Assembly: GCF_949628265.1 (NCBI RefSeq)
Contig: NC_088787.1
Location: 14,932,501 to 14,996,500 of the forward strand
DNA: 64,000 nt
Reading direction: 5' to 3'
Origin: Cloeon dipterum
Taxonomy: Eukaryota; Arthropoda; Insecta; Ephemeroptera; Baetidae
Shown here: positions 41,901 to 54,300 of the stretch, piece by piece
Layout of the letters: each line of letters opens with the position of its first letter
How positions within the stretch are numbered: position 1 is the stretch's first letter
Notes under the pieces: generated by a model
What the model saw: only the letters and a program-made list of their open reading frames with translations
Databases searched by the model: none
Told to the model about the DNA's origin: nothing
Program-made: the position numbers and the translations under genes

Positions 41901-43595
41901 CACTAGGTCTCTCAGCGAGGCTGCAGGCAGCACTTGCAACGGGTATTTATGCAGCATTTTAATACTTTCAAGAAAAAGGGAGGCCTTGTGAAGGGAAAGA
42001 CACCTTTTCTTAGTGCTTAAAATCAGAACTTTCATCATCCTATTCTAGTTAGTTGAGAGCGCCGTCATCTCTCAATTAGGGACGACAGAGTTAGCCGAAA
42101 TCCGGTTACAGAAAATTTGAGAAAAAACCTTTTTAACTTTAGTTGAAATACAAAAAAAAAAACGAAAAAAGCGTAAATTCCCAGGTTGCCGTTTCAATTT
42201 CTGAGAAAGTCAGCATGCTAATCAAGCGGCGAGTATCAATTGTCTGCTTATCGGAAATCATGATTTATGTCGCCACAAAGGAAATTTAGCTCATAATTCG
42301 CACACCATTGGAGAGTTCGCGACAAGAAGGATCGAAATCAAGCCAAATAAAATCAGTAACAAACGTTTTAATTTTGATTTTTTTTCAAGAAATTCGGCAA
42401 ATTTTGAAATTTAATTTCTCTTCGGTCCAGCTTTTATTATTGCACAATGTGTAGCGATCATCAATTGCTAAATTTCACAAAAAAATACATTGTTGACTTC
42501 TGCAATTAGTTTATTAACATTGCTTGACCTTGTGAGCCGACTTTCTCAAAAATTAAACGGCAACCAGGGCTTTTTCCTAATTTTAAAATATTATGGTATT
42601 TGAGGTAGAGGTTAAAGGATCGTAAAAAAAATTTCTTAAGAAGGAGAGAATTCAACACCTTTTAACCAACAAGTATAATCCGTTTCTCTTTAAAATGTTA
42701 GTAAATTATTAGTGACATTTGGTATTTAAGCTCTCGCAATGAGCTTGACGCGAATTAAAAGCAGATGAGCATTTAATAAGAAATAAACCAATCAAAAAAT
42801 TACGCAACTGGTTTTTCCTATTGCGTAGAGAAACGAAGCGGACGACTTATTTTAAAAAATTAATAATATATGAAAATAATTATAAATTGCCTATAAAAAA
42901 AAGAAAAAATGAAAAATACTCGCACATAAATAAAGAAAAATTTATACGCAACTAAAACCATTTTTAGAAATTATCAGACCATTTATTATCCAAACATTTT
43001 CAGCAAGCGCGAAAACGATGGAATAATAAACAATCTTATTGTTATTTCCTGCCGCCTCTTTCGTTTTTTATTTTAGAGTACAGTATAAAATAATTTCCTA
43101 TGCCTTTTCATGGCATTGCAGGAGAGCACCTAGACGACTGGCGGCCCACCTGGCATCCCTTTTGGGCGATGGGAAAGCTGGCCCACGACCAGTGGCGTCT
43201 GGATCTTGGTGGCGAGGCTGTTTCACCACCGACGCCCAACTGAAAGTTGTTCTCCAGTGGCTGGCCGCCAGTCAGACCGAATGCTCATGTTTGCTTTTCT
43301 ACACTGAAAGTGTCGATTCTTTGGCTAAGGTAAAAAAGTCCCGTAAAAGTTACTCTGTCGGAAAATAATCACGAGTTATAATAATTTACAGTTGGATACT
43401 TTGTGCAGAGTAATCGTGGACCGGCAGTGGACTGTGGGTGAGCTGATGAGCGCGGTTTTGCGATTCGCCCAGAGCACCCTAGAACTGTCCGAAGATCCCG
43501 CGAACCCAATGCCCGAGGGCGAGATCCCAAGGGCACTGTTCAACGAGCTGATTGGGGCCGAAAGGTCCCAAGTGGTTGTCGAAACAGAACTATGA
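37379..43595 (+). CDS. PARG-family protein lacking the glycohydrolase signature (likely pseudoenzyme)
   Basis: Poly(ADP-ribose) glycohydrolase (PARG) removes ADP-ribose chains through a macrodomain-like core with a GGG...QEE loop. Eleven exons join in frame: 37379-37524, 37656-37855, 38014-38155, 38233-38326, 39282-39611, 40478-40927, 40986-41271, 41332-41530, 41589-41942, 43122-43329 and 43392-43595. They give 870 residues. Residues 1-300 match the PARG helical region (LPCDLPWWPQVQ, LASLLSHAFFSSFPKR, LDFNFSHFFKHL). The core start has CDSHVGLDVLGEGFSPECRL where active PARGs have the GGG loop and QEE. Residues 305 to about 735 are a low-complexity, Ser- and acid-rich insertion. The C-terminal part (VASGSWWRGCFTTDAQLK, WTVGELMSAVLRFA) aligns with the PARG end, but with SGSWWRGCF where PARG has a GNWGCGAFGGD loop. 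The exon 6 acceptor at 40478 was chosen because it is the one that keeps frame. I do not recognise a named insect gene. Confidence 0.8.
38935..38965. repeat. (AC)n microsatellite in intron 4 of the PARG-like gene
   Basis: An uninterrupted AC tract of about 31 bp lies within the ~955 bp intron between the exons at 38233-38326 and 39282-39611. It is not near a splice site. Confidence 0.95.
42180..42569. mobile_element. MITE-like element with ~31 bp terminal inverted repeats
   Basis: The left end, CCCAGGTTGCCGTTTCAATT..., continues to GAGAAAGTC at 42211. It recurs inverted at 42539-42569 as GACTTTCTC...AAACGGCAACCAGGG, with a few mismatches. The ends enclose about 330 bp with no coding frame, giving a 390 bp unit inside the large intron (41943-43121) of the PARG-like gene. 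No clear target-site duplication was seen. The size, lack of coding and terminal inverted repeats fit a non-autonomous DNA transposon; the superfamily is not assigned. Confidence 0.65.
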
Positions 43596-44318
43596 CCCCG
43601 ATACCTTGGCAAGCAACAAAGGCTGTGCAGAAATGAGAGACCTTAACTTCAATTAAGAGACCTTTTGTACTGACACTAATCACGACATGAATTTGAAATT
43701 CCTTCTGTGCCTTGAACATGTGTCGAATAAAAATCCCGTCTTCTTTCTTTTCGGTAGTCACGACTGCTTGTTAGGTGGATCAAAGAATATTGCCTGATTT
43801 TAGTTCCATATTTGTACGCTTGCTTTATTACTTTTCAAAAATAAAAACAGGAATTCTAATAATCATGATTGATTGTGGTGTACTTGTGATGCAATCAGTG
43901 TACCTTTTCATGTGGGAGCATCTCTGAGAATAATATATTGATTCATTGATACACGTTCCAGAGCAGCATTGAATGGTAAAACAGCCAAGAGAAGGGCAAC
44001 AATAAATAAAAACATGATGGCACAAAATTCGAATTACAAGAAGGCTGGATTCAGTTGGAAAGATTCAAAACTCAAGCGCCATAAAATACTTTTATTCAGT
44101 CTGAGTACTCAACCTCATTGCACAATAATGTTAAATTAAGTCTCTGAAATTTAAAAGAGTCAGGAGAAAATGACTTTGATTCTTACTCAACTTTAAACTT
44201 TGATTAAAACGGTCTGGTCTACCTTTGCTATGATTTCTGAGTTTAAAAACCGAGTTGTGGAATTGCGCTGGGCGCTTACAAGGAAAGATCCAGGGCATCA
44301 ACGTGGAAAAATGAGAAA
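43596..44318. other. Convergent 3' spacer, PARG-like / IDH2
   Basis: About 720 bp holds the 3' ends of two convergent genes. On the plus strand an AATAAA near 43726 could end the PARG-like transcript. No other gene is seen. Confidence 0.55.
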
Positions 44319-47300
44319 TCACTTTCCAGCAAGCTTCTTTTCCAGGGTCTCCCTGATGGCATCGAGGAAGTCCAAGGTGTGCAGGAACATACCATCCTTG
44401 ACGTTCTTCAGTCCGTGGATGCAACCGGCCAAATCCTTGGTCAAGTGGCCGGCGTCGACTGTCTCAACGCACGCCTGCTCCAGCAGAGAGCAGAAACGCT
44501 CGAGTTCGGGGTTTCCATCGAGCTTGGCGCGGTGCTCCAGGCCTCGGGTCCAAGCAAAGATGGAGGCAATCGGGTTGGTCGAGGTCGGCAGACCCTTCTG
44601 GTGCTGGCGGTAGTGGCGGGTCACAGTTCCGTGAGCAGCTTCAGCTTCGATTGTCTTGCCGTCGGGGCACATAAGTACAGAGGTCATCAGACCAAGCGAG
44701 CCTGAAGCATAAGGATAAGGCTATTATAACACAATGCCATTTTCAGACGTTTCATAAGATTATTTAGATTCTAAATGTTGGATAATCAAGGTACAATGCC
44801 TTCTAAGGGTCAAAATGTGTTCAGGAGCATGACTTTTTTGCTCAAATCCTAATAGTTTTCAGGTAAAATTTGCTAACTTCATTCTGGTGGAAATTTAGTA
44901 GAACAGATCATTTTCTTTCCTTTCTCCCCTCTTTCCTTTGAATTCTTTTATGAAATTTGATACTTTCTTTTAAACAATCATTTCGAAACATTATATTTTT
45001 CAATAAGGCTTTTTTAGCAGGTATTATCGAGGCATTTTCTCTCCGGGTTTTGGCTTATAGAAAATGTGGAATAATGGGCAGTTTTCGTCTACAAATATTC
45101 TTACTTGCTAAGATAATAATTGACACTTTACACCTCTTTTAGTTATGTGTTTTTATTTGTCTATGTTTAAGTGGTTTATTTAGCGTCACAATTTGATGGA
45201 ATATCCAAAAAAAAATAGCTGAAAACATAAAAAAAACAGTGTATTGTAATGAAATTGCGATTCAGCTGATTCAGCGTATACTTCATAAGTGTCAGCTGAG
45301 CATTTCGTTTATCACATGCAGCTAAAATACTGTTATACAGTGCAAAAATCGAAATAAAACTAGCTGAAATCGGAAATATACTGCATTGAAAGTTTGGGAA
45401 ATTCCCCATGAGATACCCAGCCACACTTTACTTAAAATACAAACTTTGTTGCAAACATTTAGTCGAAATTGCGCAGTTTTTAATCTCCCTCTAGCATGAA
45501 GAAAAAAGAAACAGCAATTGTGGAGATATCTAATCAAAATTTCTTTAGTAGAAAAATATCTTAAACTAAGAGAAACAATTAGATGTCTTAGCGAGCCGTG
45601 CTGCGCCGCGCCAGCCAGTAAATTTTGGGTCACGGGGGCAGCTGCCAGTGAAAAAGGGTCCAAAATTAAAAAGTCCGGGAGTAAAAAATGACTTTCAGCC
45701 CTTCGTGCCGTTAAGCACTATCAAACTTCACGTTTAAAATACTGCCAGCCGCGCTAGCCACCGGTGAAAATGGCCAGCCGCCGGGCAAAACATTGGGCAA
45801 AGCCAGTCCCGCCAACTGTCACCTTAAATCTCGCCACTGAGACCTCTAGAAAAAAATTCACTGGCTCCCCCAGCTCTTTTTTAGAGTTGATTAAGCAGTC
45901 AGATTGACTTTAATCGAAAAATCGTTATGAAAATAAACTAACCGTATCCTTGAGCGACAATATCAGACTGGACATCTCCATCGTAGTTCTTGCAGGCCCA
46001 AACAAATCCACCATTTGACTTGAGAGCTTGAGCGACCATGTCATCAATCAAGCGATGCTCATACCAGATGTTAGCGGCTTCATAGTCTTTCTTGTACTCG
46101 CTGCGTGAAAAAGTTCAATGATGTTACCCTGGTTAAAATGATTTTTGTGTTCTTACGCCTCATAGATTTCTTCGAAGATGTCCTTGAAACGACCATCGTA
46201 TCGCTTGAGGATGGTATTCTTGGTGCTCATGTACAGAGGCCACTTCTTCTTCAGGGCCACTTGGAAGCTAGAGTGGGCGAACGCCCTGATCGACTCGTCG
46301 GTGTTGTACATGCCCATGACCACGCCGCCCTGGCCGGTGAAGGTGAAAACCTCCAGGCGCTGAGGAGAACCTCCCACCGGGGTGTAGACCAGCTCCACCT
46401 TGCCTGGCTTGCCGCAAACGAAATCAGTCGCCTTGTACTGATCACCGTGCGCGTGGCGGCCGATAATGATGGCCTGGGTCCAGCCAGGCACAATGCGGGG
46501 AATTGTTTTGCAAATGATGGGCTCGCGGAAAACGGTGCCGCCCAAGATGTTACGGATGGTGCCGTTCGGCGACGGCCACATTTTCTTCAGCTTGAACTCT
46601 GCAAAATTATTAAGATCAGATCTAAAAATCCTTGATGTCATGCGAGCCTGCAGTACCTTCAACTCGTTGTTCGTCAGGGGTGATGGTGGCACATTTAATG
46701 CCCACGTTGTGCTTCAGGATGGCATAAGCGGAATCGAGTGTGACTTGGTCGTCAGTGGCGTCGCGGTAGGGGAGGCCAAGATCGTAGTACAGGCACTCCA
46801 GCTGAAGAAAATCACATTATTGAGTTACAATGCATGAGAATATTTGACAGTCTGTAATTAAAATTACCTTGAGGTATGGGAAGATGAGATTTTCCTTGAT
46901 CTTTTCCCAGATGATGCGTGTCATTTCATCACCGTCCAATTCGACAATTGGCTTGGCCACTTCAATGCGCTTTCCGGTTCCATCTATTAACATATTGAAT
47001 ATTTCAAGATTTGGTTTTTTAAATTTATATAATTTAATTCAGTTTGATTCTTAGATCAATAATGCAACCGAGCAAACAAAAAATTCCCCTTTGTACTCGA
47101 GCAATTATTATGGATAGTTATTTTTTAATTATTCATTAAAAGTAAGAATTTAATTAATTTTAGGTTGTTGATCAGACAAAGCAAGATTAGCAGAGCCGTG
47201 AAAACCAGTTGTTTGAAGAACACTGGCACCTGTAGAACATTTTTACGACCTTGATAGAGCCTGTGTGCCGCTTTTTTAAAATTTACACTAACATGCAAAA

Positions 47301-50300
47301 ACGCGATTATTTGGTCCAATAGCCAATAATACAAAATAAATCCTTTTGGCACAAGATTTTAACAGTCAATTGAACATTAACGTGATAAAGATGTTCCTCG
47401 GTTATAAACTAACTTATTGTTATTGCTTTTCTTGAATTTAAACGATCAGATAGTTAAGTAATAAATAAATGAATGAACTTACTGGCTGCCCAATGATAGA
47501 TATATGGCAAAAGATGGATAGTTAAGCAACTCAAATTGCTCAAATAGCTCAGCGAGCTGGGAGGCGAAACTTGCTGGCTTTCGCACCTCTCCAGCGGCGT
47601 CGGGGAAAAATAATATCCGGCGTTTTAATAAAAATACCTCAGTGATGGCCACATCGGGCCCAAGCTCCTCTGCGGCCACTCGGGCCCCCATGATATCCGC
47701 TCGGCGGTGTTTTTGAGACCTGTTGAGCTCATAGCCCACAGGATCTGAACAGAGGTTAAAAAACAATGTTTGGGTAATTTTCCCCAGAGCCGATTCATTA
47801 AGTGACAATATTTATTTTCCACTTTGCCCCCTTCGATTAATTTTTTCTAATCATTTGCATTCAGCGAGAGGCATGTTGTGTTCTGAGTAGGCGGTTGAGA
47901 CTCTTCTGGAATTTTCAAGGTTACTATGGCTTACAACACACACGCGCCAAATTCATGCGATGGTGATAACAAACCCAGCATGCGTGTGCTGGCTGCTATT
48001 TCGGCCGCAAAGCAAATATTAAGATTCACCAGGCCGATCTGCGCGATTCAGTGACGCAATAGCCCAAGAGCGAGCATAAATCAAAATTTAAACGGTTGCT
48101 AAAAAATTAATTTTGAATATCAAGGATGCAATGTAAATAAAATCATTGTAATTTCAACAGAAGAATTTGCCAATTTATTTAAAAGGTGGCAAATCAGATT
48201 GCTTGGCGAGCTGTTTGCAAATATTTATGAGGTCGTCAGAGGTAATGACTGGAAGGGACCTGCCAAACAAGTGGCTAACTGTATAACGTGGCGAAAAAGC
48301 GCACGTAAACCGATCCTATCAACTATATACACTTCGCTACATTTTAGTCTCCGTGAAGGCGGGTTCATTGATTCGATTTTTATTTCTGCTAGATTTTGTT
48401 ACTCCTGGTGAATTACATCACACGAACTCGTGATAATTGATTTAATTTTTGTACAAATCGATTAGGCTCTAAACATATTTTTAAAAGCTGAACTGCGGAG
48501 AGGGGAGAATAGACTAGAGTGCTGACCCATGCACACACTTTCAATGAGGGCACACGTATTTATATCGCAAGTCCAAGTGGTCAGCAAACCGACCTCTCTC
48601 GGTCGTCACCCTCTGCCATACGCAGTTCTTCTCTGACCCAATAATGGGTTTCAAAACAAAAAGTCAGCGTAAAATTGGCCTTCCCCAGCTGATTTGTTCA
48701 GTTGAAGGCAAATCCAACGTCAGCAATATTTTCATATCGGTTGTAAGTGCACTGCTGTTTTCTTTTTGATAAAATTTCGCGCTTCTTTTTAATTGGAGGG
48801 AGAGAGTTGTGATCAATCGCGCTCGGCAGAAAAGTATTTTTATTTTCGCCGAGCCTTGGTGTATTTTTGGTTTCCACCCACCGAGATACACGCGGGTTTT
48901 TATTGCCAGGGTTTCAGGCAAAAGCAAAAAGGCACTCAGCTTTGGTGTCTACGGGTGCCACGCGCCACTTGCAAAATTAAAATATAGTCATTCAAAAATT
49001 GCAAAGAAAAATTAGTAAGGGGTGTAAGAAAAAATCATGCGTTTTGTTTTATCCTTAAACAGTCTAACTACATAATTGTTATTTAAAATTAACGCATTAA
49101 TGTGAGATTTTTCAAAAAATTGTAATATTTGTTTTGTGACTAATAGGCTGTAAAGTTAAATAAACTTTATTTAGCACGTAGGATGCGAATAAATGCAAGT
49201 TCTATGGACTGGATAAATTAAAAATACGCATGTAAAACCCCTTCTTGAGTTGTACTTTGACGTCAAATAATTATGGTAATTATTATGTTTCATTCTTGGT
49301 AAAGAATAACAAGACATCATTCTCATTTCATTATTAACTCGACCAGTTTCAGTTTCAGCGTATCCAGTGCGCTCGTTTCTATAATATATGTATTGTTTCA
49401 GTTCAAAATTTTCTAACAATCGCAATAATCTCTCCTCGTGAATACCTCTCAGAGCCTTTGCATCTTTCAAGGGAGAGAATTATAACACTTTCCTCCCAAA
49501 TGCAATGCGCACATCAAAGAGATGAGCCTGTTTTTTCCATTGCACCAGTTGCTGCTCGACCTCTGTCGTTTCGTTTCTCTACTTTGATAAGGGCATTACA
49601 ATGGTGCTTGTTTTTAATGTTATCAACTGCAGCACTTGGAAGGCTACTCTTTCTCGTTTCTCGCCCCGCGTCATTGGCATTAATTAACGAGCACGTACAA
49701 ACCAATTTGGCCTCTACTTTTATGCAATCGCAAAACAAATATCATGTATGGTTCGATTCGACTACACCATAAAATGGTCAAAGATTAAAAAAAATCATTT
49801 CGGCGACTGAATTTACTGTATTTAGACTCAGTTTTTACTCACGAGAACAGTTTTAATTGGCAATTATAATTCGAGCATCGCATTACTTCACTTTGATTAA
49901 CAAAAGACCAATTAATTAAACTAATTGCAACGCGCATTATTCGAATCTACACGTGCCCACTGTCAATTAAAATCAATGTCAACAATCCTCTGAAGTTCTA
50001 TTTTGATCTTCACTTATGACATTTATTTTCTCACCACCAGCGTATTCAGTGCCTTCAGAGTGGAGTGAATAATATCGAGCGAAACTCACTTAACCCGCTT
50101 CCTTCTCCCTCACGCAGAAAAAAATGCTCACGCACCCCTCATACAAACACAGAGCAGCTGCGGTTCATCCCTTCCCGTTTGGAGACAATTTGCCTTATTT
50201 TAAACACGAATTTACTGAAAATTGCGCAAAAAATCAACCAGCTATTAAGTCAGGACTGACGTCTGCACGCTCGCAAAGCGCGGGTAGATCAAAATATCCG

Positions 50301-50538
50301 GCTAAGTGACAGGTTTCGAGCGTACGTGCCGCTTCTAACATGTGAGTTCTGTCAAAATTTTGCCACCGAAAGCGGGTTAAATCAAAATGACTGATTGCCA
50401 ACGTGTGTTGTGCCTGCGTGGGTGGTCATACTCACAATTGCGCTGTGAAGGGCTCAACGCCGGGGCTGCCGAAACAGCAGCCGAATTTTGGCTGGAACGA
50501 GCCAGCAGTCGGCAGACGGACCTCATAGCTGCGGCCAT
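44319..50538 (-). CDS. Idh2: Mitochondrial NADP-dependent isocitrate dehydrogenase
   Basis: This enzyme converts isocitrate to 2-oxoglutarate and CO2 while making NADPH. Exon 1 (50436-50538) encodes [18 protein letters not shown]... followed by SPSQRN, a basic, Ser/Ala-rich leader without acidic residues, typical of a mitochondrial presequence. It splices in phase 1, over a ~3.45 kb intron, to exon 2 (46868-46983), giving [21 protein letters not shown]. This parallels human IDH2 RRHYADKRIKVAKP. Exons 3 (46657-46801) and 4 (46157-46598) follow, the latter with [12 protein letters not shown], a substrate-site region, and [16 protein letters not shown]. Exon 5 (near 45942-46098) has [17 protein letters not shown]. 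The last exon (44319 to about 44701) has [13 protein letters not shown] and ends EKKLAGK. The gene looks whole. Its start is divergent from CCDC39. A second, cytosolic first exon could exist in intron 1 but was not established. Confidence 0.94.
45595..45845 (+). repeat. Diverged repeat in an IDH2 intron, related to sequence in the palindrome arms
   Basis: The segment with CGCCAGCC, GTGAAAAAGGGTC and AAAAAATGACTTTC (about 45600-45715) lines up in order with CGCCAGCC, GTGAAAAAGGGTC and AAAAATGACGTC at about 13648-13780 in the right arm, mirrored at about 10585-10717 in the left arm. A second, shorter GCCAGCCGCG...CCGGTGAAAA block follows at about 45743-45775. It seems to be a GC-rich interspersed repeat of unknown class. 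The match was made by eye with many mismatches. Confidence 0.5.
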
Positions 50539-51323
50539 TTCTCTAGAGTGAGGCGGGTTGCATACGCCGTCTACGCGAGCTGCGAGCTCAACCTCCTCTC
50601 TCCTGCAGTCGCAACGCGGCGGCGCGAAAACACCACTTCACTCTCACTTCGCACGCAGCGAAATAATGCTGCGAATGTGCGAATCATCTATTCGATCTCC
50701 CTATATAATGAGAGAATATAGTCTACGCTCTTCCAACGACTGAAGCCTGAAGCCCCAATCTTCAACTTTCATGACCTTGGGTTGCTCGTTTAATTACTCG
50801 CAAAAAGCGCAACGATAGCAGAAGAGCAACACGGCATGGTGTGGAATCATCTCATTAATAAAAGAAAAGTGTTGATTAATTTTCTGATATAGAGTAATTA
50901 ATTGCATTTATTATAAATTAATAATAAAATAAAAATGCAATTTATTTTGTGTTCTTGATGTACCCTTCCCTATTCATGACAGCGTTCTCTTACTTGAATC
51001 AAAGCGACTAAATATGTGACAGAAAACGTTATTTTTTTACTTAAAGGAAATTTTACACAAGAAGAATTTATAAAATTATCCAAATGAGTTTCGATATTTA
51101 TGCGCATTTGCGATATTTTAATGCCTAATAATTATCGGAACAAAATAAGCTATAGCCTAATTTTAGCACTAGACCTGGATATTGTTGCTATGACAACCTT
51201 TTACATAAAATTCATGTTTGTAAGCAACACACGAATTATTGGATCTGATTGTTTTTTATTGAATGTAATATCATAATTCTTTTTCGAACTTCATTTCAAA
51301 AAGTTGTATTTGAATAGAGGAAA
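50539..51323. promoter_or_regulatory. Divergent promoter region, IDH2 / CCDC39
   Basis: 785 bp separate the two head-to-head start codons. The IDH2 side is GC-richer (50540-50640) and the CCDC39 side is AT-rich. Both promoters presumably lie here; no specific element was identified. Confidence 0.5.
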
Positions 51324-54300
51324 ATGGTTCAACCAAGCGATTTCAGCGATATTCTACGCCAAGTCGGCTGGACGGATGGGTTCAATATTCCAGCTCTGAG
51401 CGATGAAAATAGACGTCTTGAAGCCGAGGTGAATTGATTTCATAATCTAGCTCTTTCTTTCTTCTAAACGAATTCCTGCTTTTAGAAGTCATAAAACAAA
51501 GAAAGCTTATTTTCCTCAACGATCTGAAAAATATCTTAACGCAAACATAAAAAAGCACTCAAACCAAAAATAAAACTCACATATGCCTGATGAAAAAGTT
51601 GAATTTGAGTTACTTTTTAAATATTTTACTCCATTTCAAAGAATATCAATAGGAACAAAATTGGAACAACTGACGAATCAGTTGAGTGGTAAAATCTAAT
51701 GATGCTAATATCTATTATTCATAAATCACGCGTCTTGTATTTATTAAAATTAAACTTAAACCATCAAAAGAAAGGCCCGTGTTTTGATTATGATATATTG
51801 AATTTATTTTCTGACTCTTCTAGTCTTTTTTGCAATAACGAATTAAAGGAGTATAAAATGGGCAACACAATTGAAAATTAATTTGAGATAATTCAAGAAC
51901 ACGACGAAGTTGTTTTGCTAGGAATCATAATTCCTTTCGCAGGTTGCAGCAATGTTGCGCGAAAAAGCGTCGTTGATGACCAGTGTAGCAGAACTTGACG
52001 ACCTGATGGGCTCGCTAAAATCGCATACTCAAGAGCTTGAGACTGAATATACGCAGAATGAGGTTGATTTTTTAAATCTATGCGAGTTATAGCTATTATA
52101 GGTAGCGTTACATTTTAAGACGATGCTCAGCGTCCAGCAGAAACAGATAGAGAAAGAGGATGCTCGGATCAGAGTGCTCCAGGGCGAGCAGAGCAGATTA
52201 AAAAATGCCATTTCTATGGAAAAGCAGGAACGAAAGAACATCGAAGAGCGATGTAAAAAGATTGAAAATCAGATTAACACTGCACTGCACCCAAATAAAG
52301 ACCTCGAGGCTGTGCAAGAGCATTGGCAAAAACAGGAAGCACTCGCAAATCTCACAACAGGCACGCTGGAAGATTTTTACAAACAGGACGAAGCGAAATT
52401 GAAGGTCTGAAAATAAATTGTGCTAGTGTCCTGTAATAATTGTCCTCCAAAATTGCAGGAGCTGGAACTGCAGCGACTGCGGCTTCAAGAACAAGTGACT
52501 GCAGCGACAAAAAAGCTGCATGAGACGAACAGTTCAGTTCTTGCCCTAGAACAACAACTTGAAACGTCTGCGAATAAATACAAAGTCATCTTAGCAGCAA
52601 AAAGTGAGCTTGCTGATCGATGGAAAGTGACAGCAAATAATGTTAGGGAAAAGGAAGAGGTATTTTTTCACTTTTATGAGTAGTATTTTGTTGAATTATA
52701 TTAAAAGCGAGGAGCTTATAGATATGTAGAGGCCTGAAGCAAGAAATAGATGCACTCTCACACATCGTGGAAAATAAACAGGCCGAAATGAGAGCTACGA
52801 AAGAATTGGAGGAAAATGAGCAGAGGCGGAATTGCGAGATAATGGCACATACCCGCCTGTTGGAACACGACGCAATGAAACTGAGAGAAAATCTGAGAGA
52901 AAATAAAACCACCAGTGCGGCACTCGGTGAAGAAGTAAAAACATTTTACTATATATGCGAGGTAAAAAATGAATGCCATATTTTTTAAATTTAGGTTGAC
53001 AGCCTGCAACGCTACCTGGCTGGGTGTGGAAGTGATTTGGCGGAGTTGAGAAAAAGGAGTCAAGATACAACAAAGCGAATCAATGAGCTCGAAAGTCAAA
53101 GAGACGTTACAAGAGAGGGCTGTTTGCAGAGAAAGCTGAGGCTGGAAAATCTAGGAAGCCTTACTGGTAACTCAGAGAAACGCAACCAACGCTTGGAGGG
53201 AATGTTGCAAGAAAAGATGAGGGCGGTCTCGAAAATGAAGAACGACATACACCGCATTGAAAGTGAAACAACACAGGCAAAGCAAGAAACCTTAAAGGTG
53301 AAGCAGGAAACCGGAAATTGCCTTGCAGTCGCGAATGCAGAAGAAGTGACACTGAGACACGTCCATCAGCAAAAGAATGAAGTCGATAAATTGTTGGAGA
53401 AACACAGAGACATGCTTCTGAATATAGTAAGTTAAATGGATTGAGCTGAGTTTGTGATTGGGTATAATTGAAACAAAAAATCAGGATGTGGAAATTCAAA
53501 GAGCGGATCTACGATTACAAAAAATAGCAAATGAAAAGGCTGTAGATGCTGAAAATACAGCAAGGTTGTCAGAAAAGGAGAGTTTACTCAAAGAGGCCTA
53601 TAGTCAGAAGAAAGCTGCACTTACTGAACTTGAACGAGACTTGAGGAATTGTGAGGTATTTAATACAAGCAAGGGGGCAACAAATTCATATTTAATCCTA
53701 AATGCAACTCTATTCTTTATACAGACAGGAGAGCGACAGGTTGTTCAATCGTTAGTTGCAGCAAAGCAGCAGCTTGAGGCTCTACAGGCTGCAGAAAAGG
53801 CCTATTGGGCTGAAGTTGACGGAGGAGATGCAAAAATGACAGCCAACCGAACAGAAGTAGAAAGTTGCCAAGTGAAGCTATCCCTGATGAAGGCAAAAGT
53901 GACAAAACGGAATGATGAGTTGTCCAAGCTTAAGGCAGAAGTTCTGAGTCTAAAGAACACAGCTCTGCAGGCTGACCGAGTGGGAAAGCTGCAGAGTGCT
54001 GAACTCGCATCAGAAATTTCTGCCTTGGCTGCAGAAGTGACAGCCGCCGAAAATGGAAATACAGAATTGAAACAGGCTATTAAGAGAAGAAAGCTGAGGA
54101 TCCAACAGTTACAAGGAGTGTACGGAGGAACAAATCATATAGATGAATGATTCTGATACTAGAGTTTGTTCCAGGTTTGACATGACTATAAAATCGATGG
54201 AAGGGAGCAGTGCTGAAAATTTGGATGCAACAGAGTGCATTACCAAGCAGCAAATAAGGGTTGCTCAAGAGAAAGGAGAATTAGTGAACAGAGGAAACAC

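Noticed and set aside
46105-46635. 176-codon plus-strand frame over IDH2 exon 4
   Set aside because: It lies antisense to an unmistakable IDH2 exon and resembles no family.
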